Source: Exobasidium rhododendri
Taxonomy: Eukaryota; Basidiomycota; Exobasidiomycetes; Exobasidiales; Exobasidiaceae
Assembly (NCBI GenBank): GCA_026210745.1
Contig: CP110632.1
Location: forward strand, 930,001-994,000
Length of the DNA: 64,000 nt
Direction: 5' to 3'
The notes below the pieces were generated by a model. That model saw nothing but the letters and a program-made list of their open reading frames with translations, searched no databases and had not been told where the DNA came from. Position 1 is the stretch's first letter; every line of letters starts with the position of its first letter. The translations under genes were made by a program, and so were the position numbers. This document shows, piece after piece, positions 30,789-42,101 of this stretch.

Positions 30789-33700
30789 TGTGCTGGTTAT
30801 AGATTATAGGTTTGTGGGAAGAGAGGGAGAAGGGCGGAGAGGAGGGAAGGAGGTGGTGGTTAGTGAGTGGGAAAGGAAGAGGGCAGGAGGAAGTGATGTA
30901 GGGTAGACAAATGACGGTAAGGGAGGAAGAGATTCGAAGGAAAAGACAAGAGAGGCGAGGATATTAAGGGATCGGGTAGAGGAAACGACAGAAGAGAAGA
31001 GGAAAGCAGAGGTCCGAAATTGTGAGACAAGAGCAGTGAGTAGGTCCCTTACCCAAAAGAGCATGTATACTTCAGACTCAGAGAAATCACACCACGGGAC
31101 ACCCTCACCTCGAAACTTGCGAAAGAGGGCCTTGATGCTGATGATATTCAAAAACCCCATGTAAGGACGTTCTGAAGTCTTTGTGCATATGCATACCCCT
31201 GAGACAGGTCTCAAGCCGGAGGGCAAAGTCAACAAACTGCGATTGATTGATTCTTGCGATCTCCAAGACTATTTCTTCTGACTTTACAAGCCCTCTCCTC
31301 CTCTTAGTGCGCGAGAGAGATAGGGAGCAGAGAAGATAAATCTTGATCGCTGACTTCAAAAGGGCCCAGCACTGCTGTAGTCAACTGTTCTTTGTCTCAA
31401 AACGTAAGACTGCATCATTCTGACTCAAAAAGGGAAAACGACTGTGATCTGAACCACCAATGTAACAATCAAATCATTCTTCTAGCCGGGTCCCAAGAGG
31501 ACTAAGAAAGCAAAAGAAATTTCTTATTTGCGCTTAGCCGCCCTATTCTTTCGCCCAGATAGATCGGTAGAGGGAACCGAGAGAAAGGAAGGTTCCAGGG
31601 AAGCATAAAGCCTCCATTGAGATCACACCCAAAGATGCTGCTGCAGACAGGAGGTCCCGAGACAACATCTAATAATAAGTCAAAGTAGAAGGTAAGACAT
31701 GCAGTCTTTGTTCTTGTGTTGTGTACTTAGTGTCTTTGATCAGCGTGCATAGAATCAAGATCAATCATTAAGGGGAGCTAACGTCGCAAACAAAGGGCCC
31801 ACGCGCATACGAAAGGATAGTGAAAGCTTACTTTTAGATACATTACTATGAATTAGAAAAGAATTAGCGCATCTTTAAAGTGCTTCGATTTCGATCTAAA
31901 TTCAATACAAAGCCAACTGAGACATAAAACTTTGGTCCATAGGGCGGGCGGGAATCACGAGACAGTCTCGGATTTATGTATACGAGACATCCGCGCCCAG
32001 CGGCAGGAATAATAATCGATCTTCCATACCCCCAATACAAGTGTGAGACGGGGACAGGCAGCGGTATAAAGGCAACGGTAGAAGTGAATTTTCTCTGGTG
32101 TCTCACAACGCAATCTGTAGCCCAAGCCCAGACCGTGTCGTGATCAGCTCAGATCATCCCGAGTGTCGTCTCAGCAGGGTTGAGATAGATGACCCGGCCG
32201 GGGGAAGGGATGGGCGGGGCCTGGGTAATGAAAGTGCCGTCCAAGACAAAAGTCTGATGAACGATAGTAATTAAATCTAGATGAATTAGCAATTTGCACC
32301 ATCGTTCCTACTCTACCCCATCAGTATGATTGGCAACGGAACAAGCTTACTACAAGCCTGCATCTCTCGCACACCCTATAATTGTGGCGGCGCAGAGCAA
32401 GCACATCAGTGAAGATGCAGGGCACTGGGGACGAGAGATGTGAAACTCTTTCGGCATAAGCCCCATCTTGAGGGTCTCTTACTTCAGCCAGAAATTCAAG
32501 TGTAAGCAATCTGACTAAAGCCACATAAAGGAGCGCAGATGGAACGTTGCTGTCCCTGGCTCAGCCTATCTTCGGTTGGATCTCAATCCCGACTCAACGT
32601 GCGTCTCGCACCGCTCCCACAGTCCAGATGCCAAGTCAGAGTGCGGCTCTACTAGCACACGAATCGAAAGTCGAATGATCTAAACAGCCTTCATGAATTG
32701 CGTCCACTCAGCCGTCATCGAAAGTTTCTGCTCTCTCGGAGTGATAAGATTTTGTAGCGCTATCTGACAGGGAATCGGGGCACAATCTTTTCCTCGAAAT
32801 TTACATCAGGTTTACTACCATGTGGATCGAGAGTTTGTTCTACGATAGCTGCATAGGAAAGAGAATTTCTTCCTGTAAGGCGCTAACACAAAGGTGCCAG
32901 GCAGCTCAGGCATCTGCATACGTAGAGATGGTAAGGGAGTGATAGTGAGATCAATGGTGAGGTGAGGCCTACAAAGTGGGTGCTGTGTAAGGTCGGTCGA
33001 GATCTCGACCGGCTAAGTGCACGGCCACGTTGGAATGGACAAAAGCAGCAGCTAAGTCAGTTGCACACTTGCTGCAGATGCGAATCTCATCTAAATCTCC
33101 ACTTTGTAGTTCGTATCAGTGTCACGATCGAGTCGGAACGTCTTTACCTAAGTTTGGTATGTTATGAGTGAATCTAGCGAACAGCGAATCAAATAAAGCG
33201 AAGGATGTTCACAGACGACTATGTCATTACATTGGAACGATGTATAATCCTTGCCAAGCTGCTTTTGCAAAGTGGTTGCCGAGTACGTCTTTGACGCATG
33301 TGAATGGCTCGAAGAACGAGCTCCTGCTAATCCTGACCACTCTAATGAGCATGCCTTTATGTGATACCGCTGACCACATCCTTTCTATCAAATGTGCGCA
33401 AGGATTTCCCCGCTATGACCGTAAGGTAAGCACACCCCGCTTCCGACTCTTCACCCGCCGAACTCGCTCGCATGTACAAACTGCGAGCGATAGAATCAAC
33501 GTGAAAGAGATGATCTTCAAATGCAAGAATCCCAAGTCAGAAGTGTTGCGATCAGCACAGACCGGTATCTCGTGTGATCTGGCATACTTGGCGAGATTGA
33601 GAAGAAGAATGTAGACGTACATTGCGTGCATCCCGTCTGAAGTCTCTCCTGCGAGTCCTTTTGTACAGACAGGAGATGACGATAGCATTCTAACGCGATG

Positions 33701-34442
33701 AAAGAGGGGACGAAGTCAGCATACGAAGACAGTCGAGTCAGTGTTCACAGCTCGTCCGTCCTTCATCAGGCTGTCATTCACCACGGCATAGCCAGACGTC
33801 AAGAGTCTGCTTGCTCAGACACTCTGTAATCGAGATGGCAAGACAGCGTTTCTATTACACTATGTTCCTTGCTCCTTTACCTGTAGTGGTAGTACCGTCT
33901 TTGCATGGCATAGACGATTATTGGCTGAAGTTTGAAACCAGAGTCCAGTTCCAATGCAAGACTTTTTTTTTTTTCTTTTTGCTCCTTCGACCCGATCAGG
34001 GACGACTGACTTATCGTAGAATACAAGAATGTCAGATCATTAGCATATTCAATATAGGAAAAACGCGTTCTCATAATTTATTATCTGCAAGCTGCTATCA
34101 TCATCAGACAGTCTTGTATTCGAAGAAGTGTACTGATTGTAAGAAGTGGAGCATATACATATAATGCTACGAAGAAGGGGGGGGGAGTAGCTTAAATTGT
34201 TTTTCTCGGGTCCAAGATGCATTGAGACATTCGCAAGTCATTCTGCAAAAGGAAATTGGCATGGACAAAAGCTATACATACCCGGATACTGGAGCGCTGG
34301 CTGACTCCTGCTACTTCGCAATACACTCCATCCATCTCGTCTTGTGTGACTTCCACTTCTCAGGATTCGATCCTTTCCTCCTTTCTCCAGAAGAATCATC
34401 GCATCTCCCCAGCTCACCTGCGTGCTGAGCTAGCGCGTACTC
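30789..34442. other. 3.65-kb stretch without a supported gene
   Basis: This is the largest gene-free interval. Only short open frames are present, most starting with GTG or TTG, with no domain I recognise. The left end (30789-31100) is purine-rich and should be the Cys-rich gene's promoter. A T-run lies at about 33962-33974. The right end (34200-34440) may include the OCH1 5' leader. It might hide decayed repeats, a noncoding RNA or small multi-exon genes, but nothing in it can be called from sequence alone. Confidence 0.4.
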
Positions 34443-36276
34443 ATGATTCCAATGATTTCTCTTCGGAAGAGAGGCAACGAAATGATGATTGTGAGTGCTC
34501 TTCATGCTTCTGTCTCCTACTCAAAGTCATGGGAGCGAGATCGTGTACAAGGCTTGCTTACAGTATCTTTTCTGGATTGCAGCCCGCTACTCAAGATCCA
34601 TCACACATGCGACGATACAGCAGCAGCATGTCTACGTCAAAGAGCAATCACAAGAATCGAAATGCAGGCATCTTGCTGGTCCTCTTCATCTGCCTTCTCG
34701 TCTACTTTATTCCGACACCGCAAGAGATCCTTGATGCAGAATTAGCACCACCGACACCTTACACGATCAAGAAATCGTACATTCGTCAAGGCTCCGGCTT
34801 TGTCTTTGACTATGCTCGAGTTGTGGGCGAGAAGATACCGGTGCCCTTCAAGAATGGGAGAAATAGAAAGGGGGAGAATCCTCTGTCCAATAGTCATCCT
34901 CATCCTGCGGAAACGTACCCTGACTTCCAGAACAAGATGTACAAGCTCACAGCAGACGACTGGCCAACTTATGAAAAAACACTAACTGAATTCGCAAAGA
35001 GATCACTGCCGAAACAAGTAGGACAATGGGCCATCTCGATGGTCAAGAATCGGAGTCCTGCAAGAATGTCACTTCGATCACAGGTGGGCATCCGTATTCC
35101 GGAACAGATCTGGCAGACTGGCAAGGATATTCCAGACACAAGGAATTCCTTCCAAGATAAAAATCCCCGGGCGAGTTTCAACTTCTACGATGATACGCTG
35201 CTGGAAAGCTGGGCAAAGCAGCACTTTATGGGAAGTCTGGTCAAGAAGACGTGGGATGGAATGGAGAGAGTGGTCTTGAAGGCCGACTTTTGGAGATATT
35301 TGGTGACGTTCATCGAGGGCGGGTACTACAGTGGTGAGTGAAGGTGTCGTTGGTGAGAGTGACCTCTGTATGCTCAACAATGTCCGCCCTTGCAGACACC
35401 GACACGGACTGCCTCAAGCCGGTAGCAGAGTGGGGAAAGGCGGACGCAGTGGTGTGGGATCTAGGTGATAAGGTCTCCAAGGAGATTGCATATGGTCCTC
35501 CACAGGTAGTCGTCGGTATTGAAGTGGACGTGCCTGATGTGACGGGGTGGGAAACATTCTGGCCTCGACCTATTCAGATTGTTCAGTGGACCATGTCAGG
35601 CGTTCCCGGTCATCCGATCTATCTGGACTCCATTCGAAGAGTAGTCGACTCGATGCAGACTGTAAAGGAGTGGGATGCAGAGAGGAAGTCGAAAGCGACT
35701 GAGCTATTGAAGGCCTTGACTGGTGAATCATCCACCCTGAAAGATAGGAAGAAACACTTCAAGGACGAGGAACTATGGAACCAGTTGAAAGCGCTGCTAA
35801 CTGTTGATCCATTCGACAAAGATCACGGTGGTAGTATGAGTCTCATCGAGGCAACCGGGCCAGGTGCATTCAGTGACGCCGTTTTCAGTTACTTGAAGGC
35901 ACGCTATGGGATCCATTGGAGTCAGCTTCATAACATCCAGACTGCAACGAGGATAGGCGAGGTAGCCATCCTGCCCATCACCGGATTCGCTCCTTTCCTA
36001 AAGCCAGACTGGCAAAGGTGCGTCTCTTTTGCCTAGAGGGGTTCTATCGAGAGTACCTTCACTGATCGCTATCTCTCTTACCTCCTCACAGATGGAAGGG
36101 CATTGAACGGGGTCCGATGAGTGTCGTGGGTGACATTACCCACCCTCAAGCAATGGTGAATCATCAGGTGAGCTTCGATCGTCATGCCGTGATGAGTACA
36201 GTCGCAGCACACTGACGCACACATCCTCCTCTAGTTCTCGGGAAGCTGGAGAACAAACGAAGACAATGCCTTGTAA
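34443..36276 (+). CDS. OCH1: GT32 initiation mannosyltransferase (OCH1-like)
   Basis: Och1-type enzymes in the cis-Golgi add the first alpha-1,6-mannose to N-glycan cores and start outer-chain mannan. I reconstruct five exons, 34443-34490, 34583-35333, 35396-36017, 36092-36167 and 36235-36276, giving 512 aa. If translation instead starts at the ATG at 34607, the protein is 24 residues shorter. A type II anchor, AGILLVLFICLLVYFIP, lies near the N-terminus. The GT32 core includes RIPEQIWQTGKDIPD, the donor-side KADFWRYL, and EGGYYSDTDTDCLKP, whose DTDTD supplies the metal-binding DXD and spans intron 2. Later blocks are GPGAFSDAVF and a C-terminal FSGSWR, which other GT32 proteins also have. 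The insert of about 50 residues after the middle is Lys/Glu-rich. The first exon is supported by a textbook intron but could be 5' leader. Confidence 0.9.
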
Positions 36277-36674
36277 AACCGCTTTCCCCCCCCCCCTCCC
36301 CCTCATCCACATACAGTCCACACACAAGCTCGCTTCATGTACAATGCTCTCTCCTCTTGCCATGCACCATAATTGTCTTTAATCTTTGTCACCAATATGC
36401 CATACATCATCAATCTTGTCGACTTCATCTCCTCACCAAGTGTATCGGATACGCTTTGTCTCATGAGGAAGCGTTGAAATGCATCTATTTGCGATATGTT
36501 GATGACAGGAGTGGAGTTGCTATGCACAGACTATTAACGGGAAATGGGAGATGCTGCAGTATTGTTGTTGTACATAGAAGTAGAGAGATGCGTGACGAGA
36601 GGAGAAACGAGCAAGGTGAAGAAGGCAAGGTGGGAAAGGGGAGGGGGGGAAGAGAGAAGAAGGAACCTTGCTCA
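36277..36674. other. Convergent 3' flanks of OCH1 and the GT71 gene
   Basis: This 398-bp noncoding gap starts with a run of about eleven C residues at 36286-36296 just past the OCH1 stop. The rest is AT-mixed, then purine-rich (GGAGGGG) near 36610-36660. It should hold both poly(A) regions. Confidence 0.5.
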
Positions 36675-38306
36675 TCACATGACGAAGAATTCACTCCACC
36701 CCATATCCTCGCGATGCTTTGAGATTCGTTGACATGTTCGTGCAGTCATGACATCATCTTCTGGCCAGTAGTTGAAATCTCTGACATCCTTGCAAGCCAC
36801 CTTCCAGATCTCTTCCCAGACGGCTCTTTCTGGGTCAGGATCCCTCCACCCATTGGAGACATGTCGCGCACTGAACCATTCCCACATTCGATGAGCGACG
36901 ATGCGAGGACCTTTGATCTTCTTCAAGCCACTGGCAACTGCGCTTACTTCTGGCAAGCTTGTACCGATGGCTTCGGAAGCGGCTGCAACGACTACGGCGC
37001 CTTGGGTCTTACCTCCAAAGCTGGTGACACCTTCCTTCATTATACGACCAGCGTGTAATTTGGGGTTGTTCGCTCGCAGGAAGAGCGGTCTTTGACGATC
37101 TTTGGGGAACCGGTGGAAATCGTCCGATGCAAAGGCCTGCAGCATGGCGACCCCGTGGAAGCCTTGATTTGACTTGTCCATGTCAGGATACCCGACTGCT
37201 TCGACGTGCCTCTTGATCATGTAGTAAGGAGCTTCCAGGAATCGTGCTGCGCTCTTGATAGCTTGACTTCCCCGCTCACCTGACAGGCTCTGTTGAAGCA
37301 ACGAGTCGTACAGCTTCTCTCCAAAGTACGTGTAGTAGATTGCTAGGAGCAGAGTGGCACTGTGCTGCGATTTCGACAAGACCATTTGACCAAAGTCGAC
37401 TGTGCGGATGTTGTCTCTACGAGTCTTCTTCTCCTCCGGTGCTTCCTGAATTGCGAATAGCTTAGGTGAGACAGTAGAGGCCCAGAAGTCCGGCCAGATG
37501 AGCATTCCAGTCGAGAGGAAAGGCTCCTCTTTGACGACAACGTCTGGATTGTTGTAGACGAGCGTAGCAGGGTCCAAGAGCAGCACCTCTTCAAACTTGG
37601 TAAAGAAGAGCGCGAGGAGCTTGTGAAGAGGTTCGTTGGCGACGACGTTTCGTTCTCGATTTGTTCCAGGCATCTTGGGTAGTGGGAAGGCATCCGTGTG
37701 CTCTTCTAGAATCTTACACTGCGCATTCAATTTGGGAAGAGTATCTCGGCAGATCTTGAGGTCGTAGTCCTCTTGGGTGAGTAGGAAGACTTCCACTGGC
37801 AGCAGGGACCCTGTCCTTCGTAGGAGTCGCAGTTGCACCAGGACTGCTGGCAGGTCATCTAATCCTGCGGTCACCACGATACCCTGTTGACCACGCTGAT
37901 AAATGACACTCAATTTCCTTTCGTTGATGTTCTTGACAAACTTCTTGTGCGATTTTCGCATGGCAGCAAGATTAATTGTCGACAATTCAAGAACGTCCAC
38001 AGACGTAGGCACTTCCACGCTCTCCACTGAGATTCCTGCCACTGGTACAAATGATCCGACAGAGCTGATGGTCGGTCGAGCGTCATTGAGTGCTTGTGTT
38101 AGAGCTTGCCATGATCCATGATAGAGCTGACCGTATCCTTGCTGGCTGCTTTCAACTAGATGCGCCTTGGGTCGATGAGCACTTGTGAAGAGTATCAAGA
38201 AGAGCCGATGAACAACAATGATAGAGAGTAGGTAGACGATGATCTTGCGCCAATTGTATCGCCATTTCGGCTTTGGAACGGAGGGTGACACCTTCTCGCT
38301 GGTCAT
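36675..38306 (-). CDS. GT71 (Mnn1/Mnn2-family) mannosyltransferase-like protein, DXD altered
   Basis: GT71 proteins are Golgi type II enzymes that add alpha-1,2 or alpha-1,3 mannose to N- and O-glycans. The single exon codes for 543 aa. Residues about 20-40 are the membrane anchor (IIVYLLSIIVVHRLFLILF) after a basic KWRYNWRK. The family core is clear: QRGQQGIVVTAGLDDLP, LRLLRRTGSLLPVEVFLL, FTKFEEVLLLDPATLVYNNP, LIWPDFWAS and DFGQMVLSK, followed by YPDMDKSNQGFHG and a Trp-rich C-terminus. The expected LLLDADN DXD reads LLLDPAT here (Asp245, Pro246, Ala247), so the second Asp is missing. The enzyme might use another metal ligand, have a scaffold role, or be inactive. The frame is intact and conserved elsewhere, which argues against a pseudogene. 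It is convergent with OCH1. Confidence 0.86.
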   Translation of the reverse strand: MTSEKVSPSVPKPKWRYNWRKIIVYLLSIIVVHRLFLILFTSAHRPKAHLVESSQQGYGQLYHGSWQALTQALNDARPTISSVGSFVPVAGISVESVEVPTSVDVLELSTINLAAMRKSHKKFVKNINERKLSVIYQRGQQGIVVTAGLDDLPAVLVQLRLLRRTGSLLPVEVFLLTQEDYDLKICRDTLPKLNAQCKILEEHTDAFPLPKMPGTNRERNVVANEPLHKLLALFFTKFEEVLLLDPATLVYNNPDVVVKEEPFLSTGMLIWPDFWASTVSPKLFAIQEAPEEKKTRRDNIRTVDFGQMVLSKSQHSATLLLAIYYTYFGEKLYDSLLQQSLSGERGSQAIKSAARFLEAPYYMIKRHVEAVGYPDMDKSNQGFHGVAMLQAFASDDFHRFPKDRQRPLFLRANNPKLHAGRIMKEGVTSFGGKTQGAVVVAAASEAIGTSLPEVSAVASGLKKIKGPRIVAHRMWEWFSARHVSNGWRDPDPERAVWEEIWKVACKDVRDFNYWPEDDVMTARTCQRISKHREDMGWSEFFVM

Positions 38307-39322
38307 CTTAGATTAGAGTGCAGAGCGAGGGTGATTGTGAGTAATGCAGAAAGAAGACCAGGATCAGGGGCGCACTACCCAAGATGTCAAAGGGCTTGGT
38401 CGTGGGACAGTAAGAACAATCGGATGAGAAGAGAGAGAGAGAGAGAGAGATGAAGTATGAACGAGATGAAGAGAAAGGGGATAGTTATAGATCGAGATGA
38501 GGAGGTCCCTCGAGGAGAGAACAAGTACAAATGCGGCAGGCTCAAGACAATCAACCGATCTCATCGCTTGGGCGGGATACGCCTACAGGGAGAGTGCTTG
38601 CATGGGGTGGCTGAACCTCTTTCTGCATCATGCATCTAGTCTTTTAGTAGGCCCATTTGGGCGGGCGGCAGCAGCGTCAAGAGAGGGGGAAAAGGAAGCC
38701 ACCGAAAGAAGTCTCAGATAGTTTGCATGCGCTAAGGCACTTAAGACAAGAAAATCTCCCTTCTTGACGTAAGATTAATGTAAGAAGGCTGTAAGAAGGC
38801 GAGAGGGGAGGGGAAGATTTTGTATTTAGAATAACCCTTGCAAAGACTGTGTAAATGGGACACTAGATATTATCCGTCTCAAATCTCTGCGCGACAAAAT
38901 AAAAAATAAAAAAGGAACTCGCGCGACTTGGTAGAAAGGGATTTGCAATTTCAAGTGTGGCCTGTCTCTACATCTGTCTTATAATTTATAGTCCGATGAT
39001 TCCGGAACCAAATAAGGAAAATTATGTCTCTTAATCTTCTCGGGAGGTGGAGAAGAGAAGGGTGAGGGGGGGGTCAAGGCACGATTTTGGGAATCTTGGC
39101 TTTGTTAGATCGCAGTCTCACGTCAGAGTTGTGATGTCTTGAGGGAGGTGCAAGCCAAGCCTCGGATGTGATGCAAGAAACAGAGTTGATAAAGAGGGGC
39201 ATGATGGAGTGTTCAGGGAAGAAGAAACGTCCTCATCTCGCTTTTCCTTTCCCTTCGAGTGCAAGTCGGTCGTTGTCCCTCTGCCCCTCTTCCCATCTCT
39301 TCCTAGTCTTGATCCTTCCTTG
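38307..39322. promoter_or_regulatory. Intergenic: promoters of the GT71 and small membrane-protein genes
   Basis: This 1.0-kb noncoding stretch contains a (GA)n run at 38430-38450 about 125 bp upstream of the GT71 start. It also holds A-rich tracts near 38896-38912 and a G-run near 39066-39073. No supported gene is present. Confidence 0.45.
38430..38450. repeat. (GA)n microsatellite upstream of the GT71 gene
   Basis: About ten GA dinucleotides lie in the GT71 promoter side. Confidence 0.85.
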
Positions 39323-39637
39323 ATGGAAAAGAGCGCTTCCATAACGATTGATGGCCTTGATGGCCACCCATCGAATCAATTACACCCTTCTAACCAGTAT
39401 CGTCACAGCCATTACAAGCGAGGTTCCAACTTACTAGGCCTTCAGGTGAAGCAACCTCGAGTCAGAAGATGGAAAGACATCTGCATTACAATGGCCACCC
39501 TGCTCTCCATCACCTTTGTTTTCCTTATGTTGTCGTACAGCTTCAAACCCCTCACAAAGGCAATCAATGTTCCTGTTGCCAAGACGGCGCAACTGATAAA
39601 TCACGCCAAAGTAGGAGGAATACGCTGGAAGAGGTGA
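39323..39637 (+). CDS. Small single-pass membrane protein, orphan
   Basis: A 104-aa open frame starts with ATG (MEKSASITIDGLDGHPSN). The N-terminal half is polar and rich in His, Asn and Ser. A basic patch, KQPRVRRWKD, then leads into one strong hydrophobic helix, ICITMATLLSITFVFLMLSY, at about residues 62-82. The C-terminus is basic (GGIRWKR). The positive-inside pattern suggests an N-terminus in the cytosol. I do not recognise a family. The stop falls near possible splice motifs, so the true gene could extend further. Confidence 0.45.
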   Translation: MEKSASITIDGLDGHPSNQLHPSNQYRHSHYKRGSNLLGLQVKQPRVRRWKDICITMATLLSITFVFLMLSYSFKPLTKAINVPVAKTAQLINHAKVGGIRWKR

Positions 39638-40547
39638 AGAAGTTCTTCCAAAGTAAGATCACGGCTTCCCAGATGGACACCAGACACGCAGGAAGAACAG
39701 CTGCTTCTCCCAAAGCCCCTTCATAGCCAAACGAAAAAAAGTAAGGGCATCTCGAAAGACTACGCGCCCACCTCTCTCACCAAGCAAACAGGGTCTCCGA
39801 CCATCACGCTGGCGTCTGTATCAACATCATCATCATCACGTTGTCACTTTAATCCCTTTCGCACATCTTACTTCTCTCGATGGACACTTTACATGCCCTT
39901 CATTGCGATGATCATATTAGATTCGATTTGACTTCCATCTTTGTCTACCGGCGGACTCCTGTACCTGTCAATGTGCATAAAGTACTTTTTATAATTTGGC
40001 TTCTTTCCACTTCCCTTCAGCTGCAACTTTCGGACCCGCTAAGATGGTATTCGTGTCCAGTGCTCGTCTAATCGACTGCCCATGCACGCTTAGTGAAGAG
40101 AGAGAGAGAGAGAGAGAGAGAAAACTCCTATTTATACGACTCTTCGATCTAGCGAGACAGTAGTCGCCCTTCTTTTGTTCTTTCATAATCAAGTGGATCA
40201 GTTAACACCTTTCTCGCTTGACAGGATCAAAAGATCCTAGCGTGAATTCACGCTTCGCGTTGAATGCCTTTATAGTAATTCTTAAGGAGAGGCTGCAGCT
40301 TTTGTATTCAGGAATCGATTGGTCCGATGCGGGAGGTGGTGATCTTGTCTATGTCTCGAGGACAGCCGCTAAACGTACATCGTTTCGAAAATGACTCTAC
40401 TCTACTCTACCTAACCTACACGAAGCTATAGCTTAATCTGGGGCTGAAGCTAAAAAGCCTCCCCTTCCTCGGCTCTACTGCCAATAATTCTGATCGCAGG
40501 ATTCCTTGCTCGCCTCGCAACGGGCAAGGAGAAACACATCTGTGAGG
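39638..40547. other. Intergenic before the nucleotide-sugar transporter
   Basis: This 910-bp noncoding stretch includes a short CAT-rich stretch near 39827-39838 and a (GA)n run at 40096-40121. The 5' leader of the transporter gene should lie at its right end. No supported gene is seen. Confidence 0.45.
40096..40121. repeat. (GA)n microsatellite
   Basis: About 13 GA dinucleotides lie in noncoding sequence about 430 bp before the transporter start. Confidence 0.88.
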
Positions 40548-42002
40548 ATGTTGGCCAACAGTGCTGGACCGAGAGTCGTTTCATTGACTCTGTTGGCAGT
40601 ACAGAATTGTGCCCTAGGATTGGTCCTGCCGAAGAGTCGCATTCCAAATGCAGCTGGTGTCAGGTACGACGCAGCCACCGCAGTCTTTCTGGTAGAATTG
40701 GGAAAGACGATCATCTCTTTTGCTATCTTGTTCATTCAGCAGACGAGCAGAGCAAGGAAGCAAGCCTGGGAAAGGTCAGTTGCAGACTACGTCACCAACA
40801 CTGATGATATAAGAGGCGCACTCTCGTCATCGTCACAAGCGCAAAGACCGAGCAGCATCAACGACGTATCAGACACCAAAGTATCGCTCGTATGCTCTGT
40901 TGTCACAGCAGTCAAGAGCGATATCATGACACGGGATGGTATAAGGATGATCGTGCCGGCCTCCCTCTACGTTCTACAGAATAATCTCTTGCTGCTAGCA
41001 GCCAACAACCTGAGTGAGTTTCTGAGATACAATTTTGCGTTACTTCTTAACGATAACAATGACTAAAAGTGGTTGCATTCAACCCTCCCAGGTCCGACCT
41101 CGTTTCAAGTCTTTTCCCAGTTCAAGATCGTGACCACGGCCATCTTTACCGTTCTCTACCTTCAAAGAAGATTAAGTCTTCAACAATGGGTCTCCATCTT
41201 CGTCTTGACGTTTGGAATCATGATCTTCCAGTCAAGTCAGAGTGTCTCGAAAATCCCCAAGCTGTCTTCCATCACCTCTCCTTCCAGCGTTACGATCGGA
41301 TTCGGCTTGATGATCCTAGCCTGCCTCATCAGTGGCTTCGCTGGAACGGCTACAGAGAAGATCTTGAAAGAGGGCAAGAGCAGCATTTGGGCAAATAATT
41401 TCCAGATATCGGTCTTGAGTCTCATTCCAGCTTCATTGCCAATCATATACGGGAGTCTGGTCTCCTACTTTGCAACGGATCTTTCAGCATCATCATCGTC
41501 GTCGTCGTCGTTGTCACTAGCTGCTGCACACAGTCCACTACCTTCTTCCTTTCACCCATTGGAAGCGTTCAATGGCTGGACGTGGAGCGTGATCGTCTTG
41601 AACATTTTAGGCGGCTTACTGGTGTCGATGGTAGTCAAGTATGCCGATAGTATTCTGAAGGCGTTTGCAGCAAGTGTTGCTGTCATCTTGACCTTCGTCA
41701 TCACCTTCCTCTTCTTGGGCACAAAGTTCACTATGCTTTCGCTATTTGGCGCTGCCCTTGTCGTCCTCGCCGTTCTCGCTTACAATCGTGGGGTGGAAGT
41801 CGACAGCAAGGATCAGCCCAGCCAGTACTCTCTACTACCTCTGGCGGAGATGGACAGAGACGAAGCAGCCAGCGAAGAGAGAGACGCCAATGAGATGAGA
41901 GAAGTGGTGACCGACTTACCACGCAATCTCCAAAACACTCAAAACGACGCCGAACAGTATCACTCGCTACAGAACAGCCACAAACATTCTCCTCTATCCT
42001 GA
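40548..42002 (+). CDS. Golgi nucleotide-sugar transporter (SLC35A / UDP-galactose transporter family)
   Basis: SLC35A-type proteins exchange cytosolic nucleotide sugars for luminal UMP or GMP in Golgi membranes. Two exons, 40548-41013 and 41092-42002, give 458 aa. Recognisable family features are LVELGKTIISFAILF in the second helix, VPASLYVLQNNLLLLAANNL, joined through the intron to SPTSFQVFSQFKIVTTAIFT, and then GTATEKILKEGKSSIWANNFQ. The last block is VKYADSILKAFAASVAVILT. About ten hydrophobic helices are visible. A poly-Ser luminal loop (residues about 290-300) and an acidic/polar C-terminal tail of about 70 residues are additions to the core. The KYADSILKAF motif fits UDP-galactose or UDP-GlcNAc transporters rather than GDP-mannose transporters, but I cannot name the substrate. 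Confidence 0.92.
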
Positions 42003-42101
42003 CAACGATTCATTCACTCGAACCATCTAACATACCCAATCAAATGTATTTTCTATGCTACCCGAATCGACACACTGTAATCTAGATCCTTGCATTCACT
42101 A

